The position numbers and the translations under genes are program-made. The notes below the pieces were generated by a model, which was given only the letters and a program-made list of their open reading frames with translations, ran no database searches and had not been told where the DNA came from. DNA of 43,559 nt from Chloroflexota bacterium. GTDB lineage: Bacteria > Chloroflexota > Anaerolineae > Anaerolineales > Anaerolineaceae. The stretch covers positions 1 to 43,559 of the forward strand of contig JAKQFH010000038.1 in NCBI GenBank assembly GCA_029556265.1, read 5' to 3'. Shown one piece after another: positions 1 through 7,014 of the stretch (its first letter is position 1; every line of letters begins with the position of its first letter).

Positions 1-573
1 CGCGCGGGCTTGTTCAAGATTATCCCAACGCGGTCCATTGATCTGCGCGTTACCCTCCGAGTCCGCGGCGGAAACGATCGCAACAGCGACGTCTGGCAGC
101 AGCGGTTTGAGCGCTAACCATTCTTCGCCAGTGAAAGGATCCGTCACCGTGGCGACGTCTTCGGGGTGCTTCTCCTGCAGGTTGACCAGCAGGTCAGAGC
201 CCTGCAATGAGCGGATTGGGATGAAGGGGAGACCTAAGGAACCAGCCAGATACCGGAAGGTCACCGAAAGACTGCTGTATTCCTCAGCAGCCAAAGTGCC
301 TGTTTCTATGCCGCGATTGACGCCGCTTAGCCGGCCAAAGCGGTCCAGCGAGCCGCCGCCGTAAATGAGGCGGTCAGCCATGCCTGCGCCAACCAGAATG
401 TCAGCATCCATAGCGCCCACGCACTGCGAGAGCGTCAGGTGATTGATACCCTGCCGGATGACTTCATGCGCAAAGGCCATCGCGCAGCGCGCGATGGCGA
501 AACCGGGCAGCGCGACGTGCGAGCCAGGTGGGATGCTTGCGACTGCGTCGTGTAAGCTGCTCAGCTTGTTCAT
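1..573 (-). CDS. CoA-transferase family I, subunit A-like (3' end outside window)
   Basis: The leftward frame is open from an ATG at 573 to the window edge, giving 191 residues with no stop. The translation resembles family I CoA-transferase A subunits of the glutaconate/3-oxoacid type: an early G-S-H-V-A-L-P-G-F segment, then Q-C-V-G-A-M-D-A-D and a G-G-G-S-L-D stretch. Such enzymes move CoA between a donor acyl-CoA and a carboxylic acid in the cytoplasm; a B subunit would be expected just left of the window. The start lies one base after the stop of the preceding gene (TAAGATG) without a clear Shine-Dalgarno, so translation is probably coupled. It is the third gene of a leftward operon with a nitroreductase and an unknown protein, suggesting acid activation in a catabolic pathway. 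The acid cannot be named. Confidence 0.75.
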   Translation of the reverse strand, partial: MNKLSSLHDAVASIPPGSHVALPGFAIARCAMAFAHEVIRQGINHLTLSQCVGAMDADILVGAGMADRLIYGGGSLDRFGRLSGVNRGIETGTLAAEEYSSLSVTFRYLAGSLGLPFIPIRSLQGSDLLVNLQEKHPEDVATVTDPFTGEEWLALKPLLPDVAVAIVSAADSEGNAQINGPRWDNLEQARA

Positions 574-574
574 C

Positions 575-1039
575 TTACACAACCAAAGCAGGACGGTCGA
601 AAACAACCAGCAACAGCTGGCAAACGCCATTCTCGCACTTGATTTCCGCGAGTTCCACCTGGCGGTTGAGCTTGTCTTCGATGCCCATGATGATCAGATT
701 GGCTGGCACGCATGTAAAAGGTTCGATGCCTTTTGCTAACATCCGTTCTTCCACAGGGAGGTGGAGGCAACCCTGCACTGAAATCCGTAAGGTGAGGTCT
801 TCTTGCGCATAGCTGACATCACCAACAATGCCTTTTTCCAGCAGGACTGCTTTGACAACCTGGACAATTGCAGGGATTTCTGGGCCAGGGATACGATCCT
901 TGCAGTCGTTTTCATAAATTCCTCTACCGACCTCCATCATACGGAATCGGCAGCCGCGCCCGCGTTCATCCCAAAAGGCTTTTTCCAGTTCAAAAACCAA
1001 CCCATTTAGATAATCGTGAGAAATGGCTTTGTCGCTCAT
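575..1039 (-). CDS. Conserved hypothetical protein, 154 residues, cysteine-containing
   Basis: I do not recognise this family. The start at 1039 is chosen because AAGGAG sits six bases upstream, inside the end of the nitroreductase gene; a longer frame from 1078 would ignore that site. The protein is cytoplasmic (no signal or membrane segment). It has five cysteines after position 28 in short contexts: G-C-R, D-C-K-D-R, G-C-L-H-L-P, F-T-C-V-P-A-N and K-C-E-N-G-V-C. The region G-C-L-H-L-P-V-E-E-R followed by F-T-C and ending K-C-x3-V-C looks like it could bind a metal or cluster, but that is inference. It is sandwiched with one-base gaps between nitroreductase and CoA-transferase genes, so it is almost certainly co-translated and part of the same pathway. 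Confidence 0.7.
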   Translation of the reverse strand: MSDKAISHDYLNGLVFELEKAFWDERGRGCRFRMMEVGRGIYENDCKDRIPGPEIPAIVQVVKAVLLEKGIVGDVSYAQEDLTLRISVQGCLHLPVEERMLAKGIEPFTCVPANLIIMGIEDKLNRQVELAEIKCENGVCQLLLVVFDRPALVV

Positions 1040-1040
1040 C

Positions 1041-1709
1041 TTACTCCTTGTAGTAGGGATTGCCGAATGATTCGTCAAAGACGATGTCCTTTAACGCCAG
1101 GCGGGGGCGGGGGCGGTGGGGCCGCGTCGGATGTCCAATGGAGATCAGACTGACCGCTTTATATTCGTCAGGAATGTTTAGCAAATTGCGCAACCGTATT
1201 TCATCGCGAACGTCGATGCAAGGGGCGATGACCCAGCAGGCTCCCAGGCCAAGGGCTGTCACCATCAGCAAGATGTTTTCAATCGCGGCCGAGGTATCAA
1301 AAGGAAGGTCCCAAACATCCTTGCGGCCAATGACGATGATGTTTACGGGAGCTGTGGCAGCAAACATTGAGACCGCGCCGGAGGTTAACTTCTCATAAGC
1401 AGCTTTCTTTTTAGCTTCATCTTCCAGGGTCGCGAAGCGCTGCTGCATTTTCTTGGTCATGAATTCCGCGGTAAATCTTCTTCCGCTGCCGCCGCCGGAG
1501 ATATCTCCCAGTTTCTTGCGGGTGGCTTCATCCTTTACAACAATAAAGCGCCAGGGTTGGGCGTTTTCTCCTGATGGGGCTTGTCGGGCTGCTTCCAGGA
1601 TCAGGTCAAGATCTTCATCCGAAACCGGTTCCGGTGAATATTCCCGGATGCTGCGCCGATCCTGGATGGCTTTTAAGGTGGCCTCTGCCAGAGTGAATGT
1701 ATCAGACAT
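1041..1709 (-). CDS. Nitroreductase-family FMN oxidoreductase
   Basis: This 222-residue cytoplasmic protein belongs to the nitroreductase/FMN-reductase superfamily. The N-terminal R-R-S-I-R-E-Y motif, the A-P-S-G-E-N-A-Q-P-W-R-F segment and the later G-L-G-A-C-W block are the usual FMN- and dimer-contacting elements. Family members reduce nitro groups, quinones, enones or small carbonyls with NAD(P)H; the substrate here is unknown. The start at 1709 is preceded by AAAGGAGA at good spacing; the frame is open 75 bases further upstream but without a site. It is the first gene of the leftward operon, and its promoter (1842-1870) carries a copy of the predicted IclR box, so it is probably induced with the rest of the locus. 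Confidence 0.85.
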   Translation of the reverse strand: MSDTFTLAEATLKAIQDRRSIREYSPEPVSDEDLDLILEAARQAPSGENAQPWRFIVVKDEATRKKLGDISGGGSGRRFTAEFMTKKMQQRFATLEDEAKKKAAYEKLTSGAVSMFAATAPVNIIVIGRKDVWDLPFDTSAAIENILLMVTALGLGACWVIAPCIDVRDEIRLRNLLNIPDEYKAVSLISIGHPTRPHRPRPRLALKDIVFDESFGNPYYKE

Positions 1710-1824
1710 TTGCTCTCCTTTAGTAATGAAATATGGACTGCCAGGGTGAGGTTGCGTGTCGCATTTCGATTGTTCCGAGTTCATTTGCTACTTAATGAGG
1801 TTCGTCTCATCTAATAAAACACTA

Positions 1825-1839
1825 TTTTATAGAATGACA
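1825..1839. promoter_or_regulatory. Predicted IclR-type operator, box 1
   Basis: TTTTATAGAATGACA lies immediately downstream of the -10 box of the leftward promoter, across its predicted transcription start. The core TTTTATAGAATG is repeated exactly at 1971-1982, and a close variant (TTTCACAGAATG) precedes the IclR gene. The centre is a near-palindrome (ATTTTATAGAAT). Confidence 0.5.
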
Positions 1840-1841
1840 CT

Positions 1842-1870
1842 ATTATCACACGGATTTAGCGCTCTGTCAA
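1842..1870 (-). promoter_or_regulatory. Promoter of the nitroreductase operon
   Basis: On the minus strand TTGACA (1865-1870) and GATAAT (1842-1847) are separated by 17 bases, with TG two bases before the -10. The predicted start falls inside operator box 1. Confidence 0.6.
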
Positions 1871-1923
1871 TAGAATTTGACCGAAAGGATGTTGTGCTAA
1901 AAAACCATTTTGGCGTTGTAGTC

Positions 1924-1952
1924 TTGACACTCTGAAATTTCTATGTTAATAT
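1924..1952 (+). promoter_or_regulatory. Promoter of the cupin/creatininase operon
   Basis: TTGACA (1924-1929) and TAATAT (1947-1952) are separated by 17 bases, a near-consensus sigma70-type promoter. The second operator box begins about 19 bases after the -10, just past the predicted start site. Confidence 0.65.
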
Positions 1953-1970
1953 CCAAGCAATGAAACCCAG

Positions 1971-1985
1971 TTTTATAGAATGGTA
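1971..1985. promoter_or_regulatory. Predicted IclR-type operator, box 2
   Basis: TTTTATAGAATGGTA repeats the 12-base core of box 1 exactly. It is also flanked by an inverted repeat TGAAAC (1961-1966) / GTTTCA (1989-1994). Its position just downstream of the predicted start site suits repression. Confidence 0.5.
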
Positions 1986-2025
1986 CAAGTTTCATTTCCC
2001 TGATTAATACGAAAAGGAGATATTG

Positions 2026-2388
2026 ATGGCCGACTTACCTTTTGTCAAAGCATCCGATGTTGAGGGGGAGTATCGCGAACCACCGCGAAGGTCGAAACTG
2101 CTCTTAGCTCCCAAGTTCGGAGGCGTTATTAACGTTTCTATGGGGATGAATATCACGGAAGTTGGCAGCATGATTCCGGATCATGTCCATACGGAATCAG
2201 AAGAAGTTTTGTTCCTGATCAGCGGTCGGGCCAAACTCGTCATTGAGGGAGAAGGCGAGTGGGAAATTGGGCCAGAGACCGCTTTTTATTCGCCAATTGG
2301 CAAAAAGCACCGCGTTGAAAACATCGGCGATGAACCGCTGAAATTAGTCTGGGTATATTGCCCACCGCTTCCAAGTCATTTGAAATAA
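2026..2388 (+). CDS. Small single-domain cupin protein
   Basis: This 120-residue protein is a single cupin barrel. Motif 1 is visible as H-V-H-T-E-S-E-E followed by L-F-L-I-S-G, supplying two histidines and a glutamate for a metal, and motif 2 is P-I-G-K-K-H-R with a further histidine. Single cupins serve as dioxygenases, isomerases, lyases or sensors; nothing here decides among them. AAGGAG at 2014-2019 points to ATG 2026 with six-base spacing; a TTG three bases earlier is less likely. It is the first gene of the rightward operon, 25 bases before the next gene. Confidence 0.8.
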   Translation: MADLPFVKASDVEGEYREPPRRSKLLLAPKFGGVINVSMGMNITEVGSMIPDHVHTESEEVLFLISGRAKLVIEGEGEWEIGPETAFYSPIGKKHRVENIGDEPLKLVWVYCPPLPSHLK

Positions 2389-2413
2389 TTAATCAAGAAA
2401 TGGAGATAACAAG

Positions 2414-3328
2414 ATGTTTGAAGAAACCCGCAAGTATGTAAAGACCCTTGGACTGCCTGAAGGCGACCTATTCGATATGCCGTCTTCCACCCTGCGTTTT
2501 CCTGACGGCGCAGCTTTCCGCATTGAAGTTCCTACTGTTAATACGGCTGAATCCGTGCAAGCCCTTTTGGAAACCGCAACCAAAAACGGCATCGTCATCA
2601 ACCGCGTGACCGAGACCTACGGTATGTTCCGTCATACCAAGGAAGAAATCAAGGAATACTGCCGGCTGTGCCATGATTACGGCTGCGAGCTGCTGCTCTC
2701 CGTTGGTCCCCGCGCGACCTATGATACCGGCGCGACGGTTCTTTCCTCCCAGGGTATTCGCATTAGCTACCGCCTGCGCGGTATGGAACAGGTGCTGCGC
2801 GCTGTGGAAGACATCAAGCGCGGTTATGAATACGGCTGCCGCGGCTTCCTCATCTATGATGAGGGCATGCTCTGGCTCGTCAACCAGATGCGTCACGACG
2901 GCGCTCTGCCTGCTGACATCAAATTCAAGTGCTCTGCTCACCTCGGTCAGTGCAACCCCTGCTCGTTCAAACTGCTTGAAAGCCTGGGCGCTGATTCCAT
3001 CAACCCGGTGCGCGACCTGCAAATCCCGATGATCGCGGCGCTGCGCGCGGCTGTCCAGGTACCGTTGGATGTTCATACCGATAATCCTCCTGCTTCCGGC
3101 GGCTTCATCCGCGTTTACGAAGCTCCCGAAATTGTTCGTGTAGCTGCTCCTGTGCACTGCAAGACCGGCAACTCTGTTGTGTCCGCGCATGGTTCGCTGA
3201 CCTCCGCCTCTGACGGCAAGAAAATGGCTGATCAGGCTTCCATCGTTGTCGAAATGCTGACCAGGTACTACCCCGAACTGACCCAATCCGGTAAGAACAC
3301 CCCCGATATGTGCATTCCCGCAGTCTAG
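2414..3328 (+). CDS. U32-peptidase-like TIM-barrel protein
   Basis: This 304-residue cytoplasmic protein resembles the TIM-barrel proteins annotated as U32 family peptidases, but the match is by overall impression. Visible elements are F-R-I-E-V-P near residue 35, C-E-L-L-L-S-V-G-P-R, G-C-R-G-F-L-I-Y-D-E-G-M, and a cysteine cluster K-C-S-A-H-L-G-Q-C-N-P-C around residue 175. The canonical U32 signature is not obvious. Many U32-like barrels are not proteases but act in hydroxylation or other radical or oxidative chemistry, so the peptidase name should not be read as activity. It lies between the cupin and creatininase genes, and its strand-wide codon pattern is highly GC-biased at third positions. 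A 298-residue antisense frame is a shadow. Confidence 0.6.
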   Translation: MFEETRKYVKTLGLPEGDLFDMPSSTLRFPDGAAFRIEVPTVNTAESVQALLETATKNGIVINRVTETYGMFRHTKEEIKEYCRLCHDYGCELLLSVGPRATYDTGATVLSSQGIRISYRLRGMEQVLRAVEDIKRGYEYGCRGFLIYDEGMLWLVNQMRHDGALPADIKFKCSAHLGQCNPCSFKLLESLGADSINPVRDLQIPMIAALRAAVQVPLDVHTDNPPASGGFIRVYEAPEIVRVAAPVHCKTGNSVVSAHGSLTSASDGKKMADQASIVVEMLTRYYPELTQSGKNTPDMCIPAV

Positions 3329-3342
3329 GAAAGGACTCTTCA

Positions 3343-4308
3343 ATGGGTGAATGGGTTTTCCCACCAGATGGTGGCAGAATGGAAAAAGCTGAAGGTCTCT
3401 ATCTGCAGACCATGAACATGACGCAGATCAGAGAACGGCTAAAGACGAATGATTTAATTATCATCCCTGTTGGCAGTACGGAATGCCATGGAGCTGGTCA
3501 ACCTCTGGGTGAGGACACCTTCCTGGTGACGCGCATGGCGGAACAAGTCGCCTTGAAAACAGGCTGCACCATTGCGGAACCGGTCTGGTATGGATCCCAT
3601 CCCTTCAATCACCTGGGCATGCCCGGCACAATTGTAGTGCCGGAAGACGCATTCCTGGCAAATTTGCGGGCAATTATTGCCGGTTTGTGGAATATGGGTT
3701 TCCGCAAACAGATCTTCCTGAATGGTCATGGGCAGGAGGAAGTCATTCCGCTTGCCTTGCAGCAATTCGGAAAGAAATACCAGGTGCCCGCGGTCCTGAT
3801 TTCTCTGCACTGGCCGACCGTCATCCACGATTACCTCAAAGACAAAGCTCACGGCGGACCCTTTGAGACGCCTTTCCAACACGCGGATGAGGCGGAAGGG
3901 TCATACTCCCTGGCGCTTTTCCCCGAGTTTATGGACATGAGCCTGGTTGTGGATACCAAACCAGAAGGTTTTCTGCCGCCCGGTCATGTGGATAAGGGCG
4001 GTGAGGTCTATCATGCTCCGATTAAAGGCCATGAACATGTCGGTTTGGGAGGGGCAGAAGTGCTCGTCTACCCCGAAGGTGTGATTGGGCGGCCTACCCT
4101 GGCGGACGCTGAGAAAGCAAAACCGGGCCTGAACGCGCTGCTGGATTACATGGTGCGCCTGATTGGGGACATTATGACCAAATTCCCGGCTGGGGTTTTA
4201 CCTCCCACGGAAAAGGTCACGATGCGCCCGAAAGAGCAAATAGACGCGCTCCTCAAAGGTCCACTGAACGGTGGAACGCACATTTACACGGTGGCATACC
4301 CGCCGTAA
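3343..4308 (+). CDS. Creatininase-family amidohydrolase
   Basis: This 321-residue protein belongs to the creatininase family of metal-dependent amidohydrolases (creatininase, FAPy deformylase ArfB, MftE). The metal-site signature is present as G-S-T-E-C-H-G (Glu47, His49) with Asp58 in L-G-E-D-T. It is followed by N-G-H-G-Q-E-E and the distal H-A-D-E-A-E-G-S that supplies the last glutamate. The family normally has E-Q-H-G; here the glutamine is cysteine. AAAGGA precedes ATG 3343; the frame is open 33 bases further upstream inside the previous gene. The enzyme probably opens a cyclic amide or cleaves a small amide, fitting an operon next to an importer of the amino-acid type. The substrate is not deducible. 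Confidence 0.85.
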   Translation: MGEWVFPPDGGRMEKAEGLYLQTMNMTQIRERLKTNDLIIIPVGSTECHGAGQPLGEDTFLVTRMAEQVALKTGCTIAEPVWYGSHPFNHLGMPGTIVVPEDAFLANLRAIIAGLWNMGFRKQIFLNGHGQEEVIPLALQQFGKKYQVPAVLISLHWPTVIHDYLKDKAHGGPFETPFQHADEAEGSYSLALFPEFMDMSLVVDTKPEGFLPPGHVDKGGEVYHAPIKGHEHVGLGGAEVLVYPEGVIGRPTLADAEKAKPGLNALLDYMVRLIGDIMTKFPAGVLPPTEKVTMRPKEQIDALLKGPLNGGTHIYTVAYPP

Positions 4309-4366
4309 ATCGATAAAGTCTGCGGCGCAGGAGCTAAATGCAGGTACTTTATGGAATAAGGAATTC

Positions 4367-4393
4367 GTTGCAGGTTCGTCTTGAACCTGCAAC
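4367..4393. terminator. Perfect 11-bp inverted repeat after the creatininase gene
   Basis: GTTGCAGGTTC and GAACCTGCAAC flank a five-base loop, 59 bases after the stop. There is no T-run on either side, so it is either a Rho-independent-like stop without a tract, an mRNA-stabilising hairpin, or a protein site. Confidence 0.4.
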
Positions 4394-4520
4394 GCTGCCT
4401 TATGCGTGTTTATCTCTTTGCCACTGCTCTTGCAAAATCAAAGACAGACTGGTTTGCGGCTGAGAGTTAGGTTTTGACAGAAAGAATCAAGTTGTTTGCA
4501 TTCTTGTTATGGAGATACTA

Positions 4521-4604
4521 CCTGCCAGCAACCTCGTTATCCCGAAAGCGCCGCGCGGCACCAAACCGCTCACTTCGGTTAGTTGAGATTTAGAGGACCA
4601 TGGC
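4521..4604 (+). ncRNA. Candidate structured 5' leader of the importer operon
   Basis: The 386-base gap before the first importer gene carries nested complementarity. GCCA 4524-4527 pairs with TGGC 4601-4604, and CCTC 4532-4535 pairs with GAGG 4593-4596 across a four-by-four internal loop. Inside are a GCC/GGC hairpin (4550-4559) and AACCG/CGGTT (4564-4580). I could not match it to a known riboswitch consensus. A possible -35 TTGACA at 4474-4479 upstream lacks a good -10. The rest of the gap (4394-4520, 4605-4684) shows nothing. Confidence 0.3.
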
Positions 4605-4694
4605 GGACCCAAGGAGACGATTTCAAATGTAGCATAAGAACTGAAAAAGGCGCCAGCCACCACGAAACGTTGATGGCATACGAAAAGGAGAGTT

Positions 4695-5420
4695 ATGCTA
4701 TTACAAGTAGAGCAGCTAAATAAAGCCTTTGGGGGGTTGAAAGCAGTAAATAATGTTAATTTTTCAATACAAAGCGGCGAAATTGTCGGGCTGATTGGTC
4801 CGAATGGCTCCGGGAAGACTACAACTTTAAACCTACTGACCGGCTTCCTTAAACCAGACAGCGGTTCAATTATTTTTGACGGGATGGAAATTGCCGGGAA
4901 CCCGCGCTGCAGCATGTGTGGAAACGGGATTGCCCGGACTTTTCAATTAATTAAACCATTTCTAAACCTTACCGCGGTTCAGAACGTGATGATCGGCAGA
5001 GCTTTTGGAAAAGAAGCTACCATGAACCTAAAACTCGCCGAGAAGGATTCGCTGGTGGAGCTGGAAAAAGTGGGCCTGCGGGATAAGGCCTACACGCTCG
5101 CTAAAGACATGACCCTGATGCAGCGTAAACGGCTGGAATTGGCGCGCGCCCTGGCATCCAAACCCAAACTGCTGCTGCTTGATGAGCTGATGGCTGGTTT
5201 GAACCATGCTGAAGCTGATGACGCAATGGAAACAATCCGGGAAATCAGGAAATCAGGGGTGACAATCCTTATTGTGGAACATATTGTGAAGGCGATAATG
5301 GGGCTTTCTGACCGGATTGTTGTGTTGAATATGGGCGAGAAAGTGGCGGAGGGCACAGCGCAGCAAATAATGCATGACCCGCGTGTGATTGATGTTTACC
5401 TGGGGAAGAGCCATGCTTAA
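4695..5420 (+). CDS. livG: Branched-chain-type ABC importer, ATP-binding protein LivG
   Basis: This 241-residue protein is one of two cytoplasmic ATPases that drive a branched-chain-amino-acid-type (HAAT) ABC importer. Walker A is G-P-N-G-S-G-K-T-T near residue 36, followed by an R-T-F-Q-L Q-loop. Walker B is L-L-L-L-D-E-L and the switch histidine lies in I-V-E-H. The usual L-S-G-G-Q signature is replaced by D-M-T-L-M-Q-R-K-R-L, a variation also seen in some LivG homologues. AAGGAG four bases upstream supports ATG 4695. It overlaps livF by eight bases and begins a five-gene importer operon. Despite the name, this class also carries urea, amides, aromatics and short acids, so the ligand is open. 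Confidence 0.85.
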   Translation: MLLQVEQLNKAFGGLKAVNNVNFSIQSGEIVGLIGPNGSGKTTTLNLLTGFLKPDSGSIIFDGMEIAGNPRCSMCGNGIARTFQLIKPFLNLTAVQNVMIGRAFGKEATMNLKLAEKDSLVELEKVGLRDKAYTLAKDMTLMQRKRLELARALASKPKLLLLDELMAGLNHAEADDAMETIREIRKSGVTILIVEHIVKAIMGLSDRIVVLNMGEKVAEGTAQQIMHDPRVIDVYLGKSHA

Positions 5421-6114
5421 ACTGACAGATATTGACACATATTATGGCGACCTGCAAGCTTTGTGGGGGATTTCTCTTGAAGTTAAAGAAGGAGAAATGG
5501 TCTCCCTGATTGGACCAAACGGCGCAGGGAAAACTACATCACTGCTTTCCATAACCGGTCTGCTCAGACCTTCCAATGGCAGCATTTTGTTTGATGGGCA
5601 TGACCTGCTCAAAGTCCCGCCTTATAAGGTCGTAGATTTGGGCATATCCATGGTGATGGAAGGGGGAAGGGTTTTTGCGGGCATGACCGTGATGGAAAAC
5701 CTTGAATTGGGAGCCTACGGTACGCGTGCACGCAAACAACGCGCCGAGACCGTTGACCATGTTTTTGAAATTTTCCCGAGGCTGAAAGAACGCCTGACGC
5801 AGCGGGCTGGCACGTTGAGCGGTGGAGAGCGTCAGATGCTGGCAATTGGACGCGCGATGATGTCCAAGCCAAAACTACTGATGCTGGACGAACCATCTTT
5901 TGGGTTGGCGCCGATTCTGGTTGACGCGATTTTCGAAATGGTCAAGAGCATTAACAAACAAGGCGTCACCATTCTGTTGGTCGAACAGAACGTGCGCGCA
6001 GCGCTTGAACTGGCTGACAGAGCCTATGTCATTGAGAACGGCAGGATTGTTGGAGAAGGTTCCGGCGAAGCCCTGCTTTCTTTTGAATCAGTTCGCAGCG
6101 CATACCTGGGCTAA
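5413..6114 (+). CDS. livF: Branched-chain-type ABC importer, ATP-binding protein LivF
   Basis: This 233-residue protein is the second ATPase of the importer. It has a full set of motifs: Walker A G-P-N-G-A-G-K-T-T near residue 35, signature L-S-G-G-E-R-Q, Walker B L-L-M-L-D-E-P-S and a V-E-Q-N switch region. The start is ATG 5413, overlapping the livG stop as ATGCTTAA; a start further upstream would lie within livG. Because LivG has a degenerate signature, LivF contributes the only canonical L-S-G-G-Q-type motif to the heterodimer. That is an inference about one composite site, not a demonstrated asymmetry. It is followed after 12 bases by the first permease. Confidence 0.9.
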   Translation: MLKLTDIDTYYGDLQALWGISLEVKEGEMVSLIGPNGAGKTTSLLSITGLLRPSNGSILFDGHDLLKVPPYKVVDLGISMVMEGGRVFAGMTVMENLELGAYGTRARKQRAETVDHVFEIFPRLKERLTQRAGTLSGGERQMLAIGRAMMSKPKLLMLDEPSFGLAPILVDAIFEMVKSINKQGVTILLVEQNVRAALELADRAYVIENGRIVGEGSGEALLSFESVRSAYLG

Positions 6115-6126
6115 GGAGAGGAAACC

Positions 6127-7014
6127 ATGCTTCAACCACTGGCACAGAATATCGTTTATGGAATTTTGATTGGATCTCTGTACGGTTTGGCTGCCTTAGG
6201 GCTCTCGCTTGTTTTTGGCGTTTCGAAGTTTTTGAATGTTTCTCACGGCGAGCTGCTGATGTTGGGAGGGTATGCCAGCTTTTGGCTTTTCAAATTGCTG
6301 AAAATTGATCCTTTCATTTCAATCCCGCTGACCATCATTTTTCTTCTGCTCATCGGATTTATATTGTATCGGTTGATATTCTCCAGGCTGATTAAATTGG
6401 ATGTGGAAAAGAAGATCCAAAACTCACTTCTGGTTGGCTTTGGGCTGTCCACCATTTTCCAGAACATCGCCTTGAGATTGTGGACGGCAGACGACCGCTC
6501 AATTACGACAGTGTACTCGGCAAAGTCCTTGGAATTCGCCGGCGTTCGGTTTCCGATTGTCCGGCTCATAAGCCTTGGAATTGCCCTCATCGTATTGGTT
6601 GGTCTGCAAATATTTTTGAAGAAAACATACACCGGAAAGGCAATCCGGGCGACGGTGGAAGACTGGCAGTCCGCATCTTTAATGGGTATCAATATCCATA
6701 GTGTGTACCTGCTCGCCTTTGTGCTTGGCTGCGCTATCGCGGGTGCTGCTGGCACGCTTGTAAGTATCTGCTATTCGGTAGACCCCTCCATGGGTTTGAA
6801 CTGGACCCTGAAAAGTATGGTCGTGATGGTTTTAGGAGGGCTCGGCAGCATGGTTGGGACCTTCGTCGGCGGCATAATCCTGGGAGTCACAGAGTCGGCG
6901 ACGGCGTTTTTCATCGGTGGCAATTATCGTTTGATTGCTGGCCTCGTGCTTTTCCTGATAATCTTAATTTTCCGCCCGCAGGGTTTGTTTGGCACCAAGG
7001 AGGGTGACAGATGA
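6127..7014 (+). CDS. livH: Branched-chain-type ABC importer, permease LivH
   Basis: This 295-residue integral membrane protein has about eight hydrophobic segments. It shows the LivH hallmarks: G-L-Y-G-L-A-A-L-G-L-S-L-V-F-G at the N terminus, then N-V-S-H-G-E-L-L-M-L-G, and a C-terminal V-V-M-V-L-G-G-L-G-S-M-V-G-T-F-V-G-G coupling region. It forms half of the transmembrane channel with LivM. AAGGAGAGG precedes ATG 6127. Its stop overlaps the livM start as ATGA, so the two permeases are translationally coupled. Confidence 0.9.
   Translation: MLQPLAQNIVYGILIGSLYGLAALGLSLVFGVSKFLNVSHGELLMLGGYASFWLFKLLKIDPFISIPLTIIFLLLIGFILYRLIFSRLIKLDVEKKIQNSLLVGFGLSTIFQNIALRLWTADDRSITTVYSAKSLEFAGVRFPIVRLISLGIALIVLVGLQIFLKKTYTGKAIRATVEDWQSASLMGINIHSVYLLAFVLGCAIAGAAGTLVSICYSVDPSMGLNWTLKSMVVMVLGGLGSMVGTFVGGIILGVTESATAFFIGGNYRLIAGLVLFLIILIFRPQGLFGTKEGDR

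Noticed and set aside
2414-3328. Calling the TIM-barrel protein a collagenase-type U32 peptidase
   Set aside because: The canonical U32 signature was not found and resemblance is only general; the name would overstate the function.
2468-3364. 298-codon minus-strand frame opposite the U32-like gene
   Set aside because: It is a GC-driven shadow; the plus-strand gene has a ribosome site, family resemblance and operon context.
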